From the NCBI RefSeq assembly GCF_014192225.1, contig NZ_JACHXS010000016.1, positions 80,054 to 144,053 on the forward strand: a stretch of 64,000 bases of DNA, written 5' to 3'. The translations under genes and the position numbers were made by a program. Under the pieces are notes generated by a model. It made no database searches, had not been told where the DNA came from, and saw nothing but the letters and a program-made list of their open reading frames with translations. The first letter of the stretch is position 1. Each line of letters begins with the position of its first letter. Below, piece after piece: positions 1 through 8,172 of the stretch. This DNA is from Pseudoduganella umbonata. GTDB taxonomy: Bacteria > Pseudomonadota > Gammaproteobacteria > Burkholderiales > Burkholderiaceae_D.

Positions 1-69
1 TTTCTGACCATCGACAATGGCTACGCGCAGCTCTTCCTGCTGCGTAGCGTTGAACAACATGCGTTTCAT
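1..69 (-). CDS. rne: Ribonuclease E, N-terminal fragment (runs off window)
   Basis: Only the first 23 codons are present, reading MKRMLFNATQQEELRVAI and onward, the near-invariant N-terminus of RNase E/G that leads into the S1 RNA-binding domain. RNase E is the main endonuclease of the RNA degradosome and also matures rRNA and tRNA. The gene is divergent from rluC, the same arrangement as in E. coli and many proteobacteria, which supports the call. The catalytic domain lies outside the window. Confidence 0.9.
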   Translation of the reverse strand, partial: MKRMLFNATQQEELRVAIVDGQK

Positions 70-658
70 TTTTTATTTGACTCCGCGACCCTTCGGCCAA
101 ATGCGCCGCTCAAGCTCGGGAGCCCGGGCGGCAATCGTACGAGGATATACGCGGAATTAAGGAGGCTGCGGGGAAATGCCTCGTCGTGCGGCAGCGCGCA
201 GGCGCAGCTGCCACAGTGGGCGCATGAAGCTGATCGTCATGCCGAGTTCGCACCACCTGCAACTCATCCTGTCCAGCCCATGAAGTGGGCCGCGGAGAAT
301 GCGGGCGTGCGCAATTGGTCGAGCCTGGCATCTTGTGTGGTGCCGGGCGAAAACGGCAAGCGTTATCAGCTTCATCAACCGGCAAGCAACGACTCTGGGC
401 TTGCTTGCCGGAGTTATCCTAACGATCCAGCCAATCTAATTCCAACATCCGTTCACCCAACCCGATGACAACATTGGTTGCCACCCTGATCCGTGCCCGT
501 ATGTGCGTATACGTTTATTTCCGCTGAATGCGCATTTAAGCGAGGCCAGCGGATGCGCCCCTGTGTAAAATCGTGGTTTTCTTCTTACACACAGCAACAG
601 CAGGGCAAACACTTATACAAGTGCAGCATTGCTACGGCGAATTGATTATATATTCAAA
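70..658. promoter_or_regulatory. rne/rluC divergent intergenic region, probable long rne leader
   Basis: A 589-bp stretch without a convincing gene; ORFs here have no ribosome binding site or family. It must hold both divergent promoters. RNase E genes usually carry a long structured 5' leader through which the enzyme controls its own mRNA, and the leftward part (about 70-480) would be that leader; this is inference. A TAAAAT hexamer at 565-570 could be the -10 of rluC. TGTGTAA (562-568) and TTACACA (585-591) form an inverted repeat beside it. Confidence 0.4.
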
Positions 659-1681
659 ATGAAGGACTTAGAGAGATTTTCTGGGAAGACAACCCAAAAG
701 GCCCGGCCAGAAGCCGCGCAGTCTTCCCCCCAAACAGTCCTGCCACAAGCACAATTCGTGACGATCGGCGAAGAAGAGGCCGGACAACGTATCGATAACT
801 ACTTGTTGCGTATTTGCAAAGGCGTACCGAAGAGTCATGTCTACCGCATCCTGCGCTCCGGCGAAGTGCGGGTGAACAAGGGCAGGATCGACCAGCTGTA
901 CCGCCTGGTGGCGGGCGACGTGGTGCGCATCCCCCCGGTGCGCATCGCGGAGAAGCCGGACAATGTCGTGCCGGCGGCGGAATTCCCCGTCATTTACGAA
1001 GATGCCCACCTGCTCGTCATCGACAAGCCGGCCGGCGTGGCCGTGCACGGCGGCTCCGGCGTCTCGTTCGGCGTGATCGAGCAGCTGCGCGCCTCCCGGC
1101 CGGACGCGAAATTCCTGGAACTGGTGCACCGGCTGGACCGTGAAACGTCCGGCCTGCTGCTGCTGGCGAAAAAACGCTCTGCGTTGACCAACCTGCACGA
1201 GCAGATGCGCGACGGCGAAACGGACAAGCGCTACCTGGCGTTGGCCACCGGCGACTGGAAGAACAAGCGCCAGCACGTCAAGGCGCCGCTGCACAAGTAC
1301 ACGACCGGCGACGGCGAGCGCCGCGTGGCCGTCATGGAAACCGGCATGCCTTCGCACACGGTGTTCACGCTGCTGCGCAAGTACCGGGAATTCGCGCTGC
1401 TCGAGGCGGAGCTGAAAACCGGCCGCACGCACCAGATCCGCGTGCACCTGCAATCGACCGGTTTCCCCATCGCCGGCGACGACAAATACGGCGACTTCGC
1501 GCAGAACAAGGCGCTGCAGAAGCGCCCGGTGCCGTTGAAGCGCATGTTCCTGCACGCGCACCAGATCACGTTCCGGCATCCCGAGAGCGGGAAAATCATC
1601 ACGTTGAACGCGCCGCTCGCCCCCGAATGCGAAAAATTCTTGGTAAGCTTGGGCCAACCTGATAACTCTGCTCTGCAATAA
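659..1681 (+). CDS. rluC: 23S rRNA pseudouridine synthase RluC
   Basis: A protein of 340 residues that isomerises uridines in 23S rRNA (U955, U2504 and U2580 in E. coli). An S4 RNA-binding domain lies at about residues 37-85 (AGQRIDNYLLR onward). The RluA-type catalytic domain follows, with the signature HRLDRETSG in which Asp160 is the expected catalytic residue, and the later GRTHQIRVHL motif. Start: ATG at 659 is preferred to the in-frame TTG at 629; neither has a strong Shine-Dalgarno site. Divergent from rne as in E. coli, and followed by a HAD phosphatase gene 39 bp downstream, probably in one transcript. Confidence 0.92.
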   Translation: MKDLERFSGKTTQKARPEAAQSSPQTVLPQAQFVTIGEEEAGQRIDNYLLRICKGVPKSHVYRILRSGEVRVNKGRIDQLYRLVAGDVVRIPPVRIAEKPDNVVPAAEFPVIYEDAHLLVIDKPAGVAVHGGSGVSFGVIEQLRASRPDAKFLELVHRLDRETSGLLLLAKKRSALTNLHEQMRDGETDKRYLALATGDWKNKRQHVKAPLHKYTTGDGERRVAVMETGMPSHTVFTLLRKYREFALLEAELKTGRTHQIRVHLQSTGFPIAGDDKYGDFAQNKALQKRPVPLKRMFLHAHQITFRHPESGKIITLNAPLAPECEKFLVSLGQPDNSALQ

Positions 1682-1720
1682 AGTGGGCAACAAGAATGGA
1701 GCCGGCCTCGGCCGGAGCAC

Positions 1721-2383
1721 ATGGCAAGAAAGCAATTTGACCTGATCGTCTTCGACTGGGATGGCACGCTGATGGACAGCACCGCCACCATCGTGAAAAG
1801 CATCCAGTCCGCGGCCAGGGACCTGGGCCTGCCGATTCCCTCGCGCGAGGCGGCGTCGCACGTGATCGGCCTGGGCCTGTCGGAAGCCATGCAGAAGGTG
1901 CTGGGGCCGGACGTGGACCCGAAATACTATCCGCGCATGGTCGAGCGCTACCGGTATCACTACCTGACCAAGGACCACGAGCTGACGCTGTTCGACGGCG
2001 TGCCGGAACTGCTTACCGAACTGAGCCAACAGGGCTATTTCCTGGCCGTGGCCACGGGCAAGAGCCGCGTGGGCCTGAACCGCGCGCTGAACGCGGCGAA
2101 GCTGCTGTCGACGTTCCACGCCACGCGCTGCGCCGACGAAACGTTTTCCAAGCCGCATCCGGCCATGCTGCAGGAACTCACGCGCGAGCTGGGCCAGGAC
2201 CTGCGGCGCACCGTGATGATCGGCGACACCACGCACGACCTGATGATGGCGCAGAACGCCGGATCGGCCGGCATCGCCGTCGAGTATGGCGCGCACCCGG
2301 TCGACCAGCTGCACGCGTGCCGCCCGGTCTTCTCGGCGAAGAACGTGCCGGAACTGCATCAGTGGCTGAACGCCAACGCCTGA
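1721..2383 (+). CDS. HAD-family hydrolase, phosphoglycolate-phosphatase-like
   Basis: 220 residues with all four haloacid dehalogenase motifs: motif I FDWDGTLMDS near the N-terminus (Asp12 nucleophile, Asp14 acid/base), motif II TGKSR, the conserved Lys in KPHPAM and the Mg-binding motif IGDTTHDLMMA. The helical cap between motifs I and II fits the phosphoglycolate phosphatase / pyrophosphatase PpaX subfamily. Substrate cannot be told from sequence. It lies between rluC and a Rieske gene, a neighbourhood common in Burkholderiales next to rne. Confidence 0.85.
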   Translation: MARKQFDLIVFDWDGTLMDSTATIVKSIQSAARDLGLPIPSREAASHVIGLGLSEAMQKVLGPDVDPKYYPRMVERYRYHYLTKDHELTLFDGVPELLTELSQQGYFLAVATGKSRVGLNRALNAAKLLSTFHATRCADETFSKPHPAMLQELTRELGQDLRRTVMIGDTTHDLMMAQNAGSAGIAVEYGAHPVDQLHACRPVFSAKNVPELHQWLNANA

Positions 2384-2423
2384 TGGGCATCCACGCACAC
2401 GCCAGGAAACGCGCACGCCGGCC

Positions 2424-2798
2424 ATGACCACCGATATCCTGATCTGCGCCGCGGATGCGGTGCCGGACGGCGGCAAGGGCATCCGCTTCCCCGTGCTGGC
2501 CGGTGGCGAGGCCGCCACGGCGTTCGTCATCCGGTACAGCGGCAAGGCCTATGCTTACCTGAACCGGTGCGCGCACGTGCCGATCGAGCTGGACTGGAGC
2601 GAAGGCGATTTCTTCGAATCCAGCGGCCTGTACCTGATGTGCTCCACGCACGGTGCCGTGTATATTCCCAGCAGCGGCCAATGTGCCGGCGGCCCGTGCC
2701 GCGGCGGCCGCCTGCGGCCGGTGGCGCTGGCCGAGCGCGACGGCAACCTGTACTGGCAACCGGACGACTACATCCGCCCTCCGAAATCCCCGTCATGA
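2424..2798 (+). CDS. Rieske [2Fe-2S] domain protein
   Basis: A small 124-residue single-domain Rieske ferredoxin. The two cluster-binding boxes are visible: C49-x-H51 (RCAHVPIEL) and C73-x2-H76 (CSTHGAVY), followed by a Cys/Gly-rich loop (GQCAGGPCRGG) and the C-terminal strand. It is probably cytoplasmic, as no signal peptide or membrane anchor is seen. No oxygenase subunit is nearby, so the electron partner is unknown. Its TGA overlaps the ATG of the next gene (ATGA at 2795-2798), indicating translational coupling with the S49 protease. Confidence 0.85.
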   Translation: MTTDILICAADAVPDGGKGIRFPVLAGGEAATAFVIRYSGKAYAYLNRCAHVPIELDWSEGDFFESSGLYLMCSTHGAVYIPSSGQCAGGPCRGGRLRPVALAERDGNLYWQPDDYIRPPKSPS

Positions 2799-3799
2799 GC
2801 AACGAAATCCCTGACACCCCGACCTCGCCGACGCCCGATCCGGCCCGCCCGGACACGCCGCCCATCAAATGGGAGCGCGAGGTGCTCGAAAAACTGGTGT
2901 TCGCCACCATCAAGGAACAGCGCGCCAATCGCCGCTGGAGCATCTTCTACAAGGTCGCGCTGCTGTTGCTCGTGTTCTTTGCGATCGCCAGCTATTTCGA
3001 GGTCGACGTGTTCGGCGGCGAAGGCGACGTGGGCCGCCACACGGCGCTGATCGAGATCGAAGGCGATATCGAAGCGCAGGGCAGCGGCGCGGCGGCGGTC
3101 GTCATACCCGCACTGAACAAGGCCTTCGCCGACGACGGCTCGGTGGCCGTGGTGTTGCACATCAATAGCCCGGGCGGCAGCCCCGTGCAGGCCGGCATGA
3201 TCGTCGACGAGATCCGCCGCCTGCGCCAGGGCTACCCCGAAAAACCGCTGTTCGTGGTGGTGGATGAAATCTGCGCGTCGGGCGGCTACTACATCGCCTC
3301 CGCGGCCGACCGGATTTATGTAAACAAGGCCAGCATCATCGGCTCGATCGGCGTGCTGATGGACGGCTTCGGCTTCACGGGCGCGATGGAAAAGCTGGGC
3401 GTCGAGCGGCGCCTGCTCACGGCGGGCGCCAACAAGGGCTTCATGGACCCGTTCAGCCCGCAGTCGGACAAGCAGAAGCAGCACGCCCAGGCCATGCTCA
3501 ATGAAATCCACCAGCAATTCATCGAAACCGTACGCGCCGGCCGCGGCAAGCGCCTGCACGAAACACCCGAAACCTTCTCGGGTTCGTTCTGGACCGGCGC
3601 ACGGGCCATCGACATGGGCCTCGCTGACGAGCTGGGCAGTGTAGACAGCGTCGCGCGCGACGTCGTCAAGGCCGAGGACATCATCGACTACACGCAACAC
3701 GAAGGCTTGCCGGAGCGGGTGCTGAAGAAATTCGGTGCCGCCGTGGGTCACGGCGCCGTAAAGGCCGCCGTGGAAGCGGGTGTGCCGGTCATCAAGTGA
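2795..3799 (+). CDS. S49 family serine protease (SppA/SohB-like)
   Basis: 334 residues from ATG 2795; a longer reading frame from 2567 is rejected because it would run through the Rieske gene. A cytoplasmic Pro-rich N-terminus is followed by one transmembrane segment at about residues 51-67. The periplasmic S49 protease domain carries the INSPGGS oxyanion region, the nucleophile motif CASGGYYIASAADRIY and a following Lys in KASIIGSIGV for the Ser/Lys dyad. Length matches the short single-domain SppA type rather than the 600-residue double-domain type. Likely role: degradation of cleaved signal peptides in the inner membrane. Confidence 0.88.
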   Translation: MSNEIPDTPTSPTPDPARPDTPPIKWEREVLEKLVFATIKEQRANRRWSIFYKVALLLLVFFAIASYFEVDVFGGEGDVGRHTALIEIEGDIEAQGSGAAAVVIPALNKAFADDGSVAVVLHINSPGGSPVQAGMIVDEIRRLRQGYPEKPLFVVVDEICASGGYYIASAADRIYVNKASIIGSIGVLMDGFGFTGAMEKLGVERRLLTAGANKGFMDPFSPQSDKQKQHAQAMLNEIHQQFIETVRAGRGKRLHETPETFSGSFWTGARAIDMGLADELGSVDSVARDVVKAEDIIDYTQHEGLPERVLKKFGAAVGHGAVKAAVEAGVPVIK

Positions 3800-3846
3800 A
3801 CACAGGGAAGCTTGTCGTCGCTTGCAAAACAAAAGCGCTCGCGAGC

Positions 3847-3874
3847 TTGAAAACGACTCCAGATAGGTTATAGT
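3847..3874 (+). promoter_or_regulatory. Putative sigma70 promoter of an orphan transcript
   Basis: TTGAAA (3847-3852) and TATAGT (3869-3874) with a 16-bp spacer, close to the sigma70 consensus, in a gene-free stretch downstream of the S49 protease. Transcription would start near 3881. Confidence 0.5.
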
Positions 3875-3880
3875 AGTCCT

Positions 3881-4070
3881 GTAGTCATTGAACGGAGGGC
3901 GCAATCTTTAAAAGCACTCAACTTTCGATTGCGCGAGTTTAATCCGTAGTGTCATCCGTACCGACTCGCGTAGTGAGCTATATATCGCATCAGCGAATTG
4001 AGAGAATTAAATTCCTCACTGGTCCCTTCCGGGGCTGGAAAACAGCGGCTCTGCCGCTGTTTTCGTTTGG
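3881..4070 (+). ncRNA. Candidate small RNA between promoter 3847 and terminator 4039
   Basis: Not a recognised family. A good sigma70 promoter and an intrinsic terminator-like hairpin bracket about 190 nt. Inside, GCGCAATC (3899-3906) and GATTGCGC (3927-3934) make a perfect 8-bp stem. There is an unpaired GGAGGG just before that stem. A GTG-started reading frame from 3949 exists but its second half runs opposite to a better small ORF, so a non-coding RNA is preferred. The length is similar to 6S RNA, but I could not recognise 6S features. Confidence 0.35.
4039..4070 (+). terminator. Intrinsic terminator-like hairpin
   Basis: A perfect 11-bp stem, AAAACAGCGGC (4039-4049) with GCCGCTGTTTT (4053-4063), and a 3-nt loop, followed by CGTTTGG. 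Both sides end in an A/T run, so it could stop transcription from either strand: the candidate sRNA on + and the small ORF at 4153-4356 on -. Confidence 0.65.
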
Positions 4071-4152
4071 GGTCCTCCTTGTTGGGGATGCCCATGTCGT
4101 GGCCTCGTTTGCCGAGGTCGCGCTTGCCGCGCTTGCCGGAGTCTCGGTGATC

Positions 4153-4356
4153 CTAACGCCGCACTGCCTCGATCTCGCTCTGGAAACCGCCTTCGCGCAG
4201 CCATTCGTGCAAGCCTTGCGTGGTTGCCGCGAACCAGTGGTTTTGCGGCATCAATGCCGGTTCGGCGCCGGTACGGCAACGGGTCAGCAACAAGTCGGTG
4301 GCGAACCGGGCAGCGGCATGGCGGCCAACGGCGGAGCGGCATTCAACAGTGATCAT
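4153..4356 (-). CDS. Hypothetical small protein (67 aa)
   Basis: I do not recognise this protein. It is reported because the start is well supported: GGAGG at 4362-4366 lies 5 nt before the ATG at 4356. The product is 67 residues, basic and Arg-rich at the N-terminal half, with a more protein-like C-terminal half (MPQNHWFAATTQGLHEWLRE). There is no signal peptide or membrane segment. The hairpin at 4039-4063 lies downstream on this strand and could terminate it. Function unknown. Confidence 0.45.
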   Translation of the reverse strand: MITVECRSAVGRHAAARFATDLLLTRCRTGAEPALMPQNHWFAATTQGLHEWLREGGFQSEIEAVRR

Positions 4357-4535
4357 TACGGCCTCCAGGTGAACGTATCGGGATCTCGGATACTTTCTTA
4401 ACGATAGGGTAGGAAGATTGGCTGCTGTTCAGCAAATTCCTACATGAGTCTCAGTGTAGCCATGGCGATGAAACGCAACTTGACATTCCTCAACGGCAAA
4501 GCGTTTGCGCCTTGCAATCCGGTAGAATGCCGCCC

Positions 4536-5252
4536 ATGAGCAAATTATCGCTGGATCGCATCCTCCAATCCCAGGGTTTCGGCACCCGCAAATACTGCCG
4601 CGCACTGATCGAAGATGGCGAAGTGGCCGTCAACGGCACCATCGTCGACAGCTACAAGAGCGCCATTGAAACGGACGGCCTCGTCCTGACCGTCTTCGAC
4701 GAGGAATGGCGTTATCGCGAACACGTCTATATCGCGCTGTACAAGCCGGCCGGCTATGAATGCTCGCGCAAGCCCAGCCATCATCCCGGCGTGCTGACCT
4801 TGCTGCCCGAACAGTTCACCTGGCGCGAAGTGCAGCCGGTGGGCCGCCTCGACCACGACACCACCGGCCTGCTGCTGATTTCCGACGACGGCCCGTTCAT
4901 CCATGCCCAATCCTCGCCGAAGCGCCACGTGCCGAAGGTGTACCAGGCCACGACCGCCGAGCCCGTGACGGAGGCGCTGGTGGCGCACATGCTGTCCGGC
5001 GTGCAGCTGCACGACGAACCGGCGCCGCTGGCGGCACTGGTATGCGAGCGGAGAGGCGACAACCAGCTCGAGATCGTGCTGGAGCAGGGCAAGTACCACC
5101 AGGTAAAGCGGATGCTCGCTGCCGCCGGGAATCATTGCAGCACGCTGCACCGGTCGGCCATCGGCGGATTGCAGCTGGCCGACCTGGGCCTGAATGAAGG
5201 GGAGTGGTGCTTCCTGGAAGAAGAACAGCTGGCGCTGCTGGCGCCGGCCTAA
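4536..5252 (+). CDS. rsuA: 16S rRNA pseudouridine(516) synthase RsuA
   Basis: 238 residues. An S4 domain covers about residues 1-48 (MSKLSLDRILQSQGFGTRKY). The RsuA/RluB/E/F-type catalytic domain has the signature GRLDHDTTGLL, where Asp106 is the expected nucleophile, and the C-terminal motif GKYHQVKRML. RsuA modifies U516 of 16S rRNA. The S4-plus-short-linker form and length match RsuA better than RluB, which has a long tail. ATG 4536 is chosen over an upstream in-frame codon at 4512 because homologues begin MSKL-like. Only about 30 bp separate a TAGAAT hexamer (4523-4528) from the coding start, so the leader may be very short. Confidence 0.85.
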   Translation: MSKLSLDRILQSQGFGTRKYCRALIEDGEVAVNGTIVDSYKSAIETDGLVLTVFDEEWRYREHVYIALYKPAGYECSRKPSHHPGVLTLLPEQFTWREVQPVGRLDHDTTGLLLISDDGPFIHAQSSPKRHVPKVYQATTAEPVTEALVAHMLSGVQLHDEPAPLAALVCERRGDNQLEIVLEQGKYHQVKRMLAAAGNHCSTLHRSAIGGLQLADLGLNEGEWCFLEEEQLALLAPA

Positions 5253-5465
5253 GAAATCCCGCTGCCCCGCGACGGCCGGACGCGAAGTTGGCGTTCGGGC
5301 GTAGCTCGCGGCACTCCTTTCGGGCGTGCTACAGTTTATGCGGGGATGGACCGGCGCCGGCCGCCGGCATATCGGACCGGGTGCCGCCGAAAGTCCAGGC
5401 CGTGGCCACGTCGAGTGCAGTGAATCATCCCTGGTTCATTCCTACCCATTGAAGAGAGTAATTGC

Positions 5466-6308
5466 ATGATTTCCATTGGTGAAAAAATTAACGTTGGCAA
5501 CGAGCTGCCGTTCGTCCTTTTTGGCGGGATCAACGTGCTTGAATCGGAAGACCTGGCACTGCGCGCGTGCGAAGCGTACACGCGTGTCTGCGCCAAGCTC
5601 GACATCCCCTACGTTTTCAAGGCGAGCTTCGACAAGGCGAACCGTTCGTCAATCCATTCGTATCGCGGACCCGGGCTGGAAGAAGGGCTGCGCATCTTCC
5701 AGAAGGTGAAGGCTGAATTCGGCGTGCCCGTGATTACGGACGTGCACGAGCCGTGGCAGGCCCAGCCTGTTGGCGAAGTGGTCGATGTGCTGCAACTGCC
5801 CGCATTCCTGGCCCGGCAGACCGACCTGGTGGTGGCACTGGCCCGTACCGGTCGCGTGATCAATATCAAGAAGCCACAATTCCTGAGCCCGTCCCAACTG
5901 GTCCACGTGGTCGAGAAGTTCCGCGAAGCGGGCAACGACCGCATCATCCTGTGCGACCGCGGCACTGCGTTCGGCTACGACAACCTGGTGGTGGACATGC
6001 TGGGCTTCGGCGTCATGAAAAAGGCCAGCGGTAACCTGCCGGTGATCTTCGACGTCACGCATGCCCTGCAGCAGCGCGATCCGGGCGGCGCGGCTTCCGG
6101 TGGCCGGCGGCAACAGGTGGTCGACCTGGCCCGTGCCGGCATGGCGGTGGGACTGGCAGGCCTGTTCCTGGAAGCGCACCCGGACCCGGATGCCGCATTG
6201 TGCGACGGCCCCAGCGCACTGCCGCTGGCGCAGCTCGAGCCTTTCCTGACCCAGATGAAGCGCCTGGACGAACTGGTCAAGTCCTTCGATCCATTGCTGA
6301 TTGCATAA
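5466..6308 (+). CDS. kdsA: 3-deoxy-8-phosphooctulonate (KDO-8-P) synthase
   Basis: 280 residues. Condenses arabinose-5-phosphate with phosphoenolpyruvate to give KDO-8-phosphate for lipid A/inner core or for KDO-containing capsules. The motifs are FKASFDKANRSS, ITDVHEP, IKKPQFLSP, CDRGTAFGYDNLVVDM and EAHPDPD. At the metal position it has Asn23 (GGINVLES) rather than Cys, so it is the metal-independent class of E. coli. In beta-proteobacteria the housekeeping kdsA usually sits by eno/pyrG and has an AGPCVIES-type start; this copy is closer to the enteric type and lies alone at the edge of a glycan island, so it may be a second copy. A good AGAGAG-type ribosome site precedes the ATG. Confidence 0.93.
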   Translation: MISIGEKINVGNELPFVLFGGINVLESEDLALRACEAYTRVCAKLDIPYVFKASFDKANRSSIHSYRGPGLEEGLRIFQKVKAEFGVPVITDVHEPWQAQPVGEVVDVLQLPAFLARQTDLVVALARTGRVINIKKPQFLSPSQLVHVVEKFREAGNDRIILCDRGTAFGYDNLVVDMLGFGVMKKASGNLPVIFDVTHALQQRDPGGAASGGRRQQVVDLARAGMAVGLAGLFLEAHPDPDAALCDGPSALPLAQLEPFLTQMKRLDELVKSFDPLLIA

Positions 6309-6475
6309 GAGCTGAAACGCTGCCAGGAGTTTCGTCAGCTCGGCGCGCGGGAGCGGCCTGCCTCTGGTATACACTGGTTGAGCGTGCGCATGGTGCCCCG
6401 GTCAAATCTGCAACGTGGAGGATCAAGTGCGCTTGAATTGCCTGGTGGCCCGCGCTCGTGCCGCGGGCCTGGGCG

Positions 6476-7534
6476 TTACGGCCGAAGCTTGCGCCGCTCC
6501 TTGCGGCCGTGTTGCAGGTAGTGGTGCGCAGGATCCACCCCGGCAGCCGCTACGTCCGGATTGGCCAGCAGGTACAAGGCCGGATCGAAATTGTCTTCGT
6601 CTTTCCATTGCAACTGATCGGGAGACGTCGCCTCGATGAAGCGCTGGGGAATCCGGTGGCCGGCCACTTGGTTCGGAATCACTTCACCGGTAACGATGTT
6701 CTTCAGCGTGCGGAACGCGATGCTGCCGTAGAACGGATCGGACATCATCGGCGTGTAATAAGCGCAGTCCTCGAAGAAGTAGTGCGTCACCTGCGACCAG
6801 CGGGTGCGTTGTGGGTCCAGTTGCTTGGTGCCGCCATGCATCAGGTTCGCTGCCCAGATCAGCGCCTGTCCCTTCTTCGCATGGAAGTAATCCGGTTTTG
6901 CTTCGTGCGCCTCCACCAGATCCCGCCACATTGCTTCGTAGATCGCCTGGGATTTCGTCCCTTCCAGCTCGGCGATGCACTTGCCGATATGCTCGTTCGT
7001 ATAGATGGGCCAACGGTGGCTGCCGGGGAAGTAGACCAGCGCGCCATTGGTTTCATCGATATCTTCCATGGCCACCCACACGCCGCACATAAAGCGTTCC
7101 GGGCTGGAGCTGAAATGGATCGAGTCCGTGTGGAAGTGCTGCTGGGTGCCGACCGGGAAATTCAGCGTCTGGAAGGGCCAGGCCTGGCGGCCGTAGAGTT
7201 GCGACAGCAGGGCGAGGATTTTCTCGTTGCAGGCGATGCGTTTTACGTTCTCGTCAAAGGCCCAGGCATCCTGGACGCGCAGGCTGATGCCGGCCTTGTG
7301 GCCCTCTGCGCGCCAGCCGTCGAAGTCGTAGTAGCTGTGCAGATCCTGCTTGACCGACTCTGCCATCTGGTCGAAATCGGCATCGGGGAAGTCGAGTACT
7401 GCGTAGCCTTTTACTGCAAGTTCGAAGGCGATGCGGCGGGTTTCCGGGGCGATGGATTCGTCGAAGATGCGGGCGAAGAAGGGGGATTCGACGTGGGGGA
7501 CGCCGGGGAGGGAATTGTGGAAATTGACGGACAT
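6476..7534 (-). CDS. Phytanoyl-CoA dioxygenase (PhyH) family protein with C-terminal NPDV motif
   Basis: 352 residues from ATG 7534; a longer frame from 7648 lacks homologous character. The PhyH Fe(II)/2-oxoglutarate fold carries H135-x-D137 (HFHTDSIHF) and the distal H233 (LMHGG), with Arg244/Arg246 as candidates for 2-oxoglutarate binding. Residues 316-345 form a separate short motif, FDPALYLLANPDVAAAG then HYLQHG, which also occurs as a module in large glycan enzymes and surface-associated proteins. PhyH proteins hydroxylate small molecules; beside glycosyltransferases a sugar or lipid intermediate is a plausible substrate, but this is inference. It converges on kdsA. Confidence 0.8.
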   Translation of the reverse strand: MSVNFHNSLPGVPHVESPFFARIFDESIAPETRRIAFELAVKGYAVLDFPDADFDQMAESVKQDLHSYYDFDGWRAEGHKAGISLRVQDAWAFDENVKRIACNEKILALLSQLYGRQAWPFQTLNFPVGTQQHFHTDSIHFSSSPERFMCGVWVAMEDIDETNGALVYFPGSHRWPIYTNEHIGKCIAELEGTKSQAIYEAMWRDLVEAHEAKPDYFHAKKGQALIWAANLMHGGTKQLDPQRTRWSQVTHYFFEDCAYYTPMMSDPFYGSIAFRTLKNIVTGEVIPNQVAGHRIPQRFIEATSPDQLQWKDEDNFDPALYLLANPDVAAAGVDPAHHYLQHGRKERRKLRP

Positions 7535-8172
7535 TTGATCTTTTAGGTATAAATAGCAGATGTTACGTGAAACTTTGCCAACTGAAAACCCGTCACTGAA
7601 CTGTGAATTTTGAACTTCGAACTTTCCATCGCAAAGGAGGATTATCAACTAGTCTATTCAAATAATCTGAACTCGGAAACCTATTCTACCTGTTTGCCTT
7701 AGTGACACCAAAGGTGATGTAGGGCGATCATAGGGATTGTCAATCTGCAATATTTACGACGTTATCCTTTCGCTAACTGTAACAACTTATATTTCCGTGC
7801 TGTGTAGGCTCGGGATCGCTTATACCGTAACAGGGGCTTTGCCAGTAGTCCAGCGACTGAAGTGGACAAGCCTTTAGGTTCTAATGGGGGGATTGCGACA
7901 ATCGTCCATTGTAGGGAGGCAGATCGCGATCGCCGGCATAGATTGCAAACGTCCTCTAGAGATACAGCATAGTTAATTTCTTGTACAACGTAACAATATT
8001 TTTCTTGAAGCAATCTTTTTTTGTCTTGAATTCTGGTACGATTACGTTCTGTTGAAAGAATAACTATCTGAATTTTGTACTGAAAAAAATTCCTGATAGT
8101 AAGTTTTAGTTTTCTTAACAGCCTAATTCGCTCAATAAATTTTTAGAAACTTAACGAAATTTTATAAATGAT
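7535..8172. other. AT-rich intergenic region, no gene seen
   Basis: 638 bp between the divergent PhyH and FkbH-like genes. Base composition drops sharply here compared with the sequence on the left, marking the border of the AT-rich part of the island. An 83-codon frame at 7762-8013 on the minus strand has no ribosome site or recognisable family. Promoters for both flanking genes must lie here, but none stands out clearly. Confidence 0.5.

Noticed and set aside
668..2545. Long open frames antisense to real genes (also 36812-39052, 39144-42344, 49617-53039, 22588-24801, 52363-54738)
   Set aside because: They lie opposite recognised genes, have the Arg/His/Gln/Val-rich composition of reverse-strand frames in high-GC DNA, and lack ribosome sites and families.
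3949..4401. 150-codon plus-strand frame from GTG
   Set aside because: No Shine-Dalgarno site. It runs through a terminator hairpin, and its second half lies opposite a small ORF with a better ribosome site.
7762..8013. 83-codon minus-strand frame in the AT-rich gap
   Set aside because: No ribosome site, no recognisable family, lies in the promoter gap of divergent genes.
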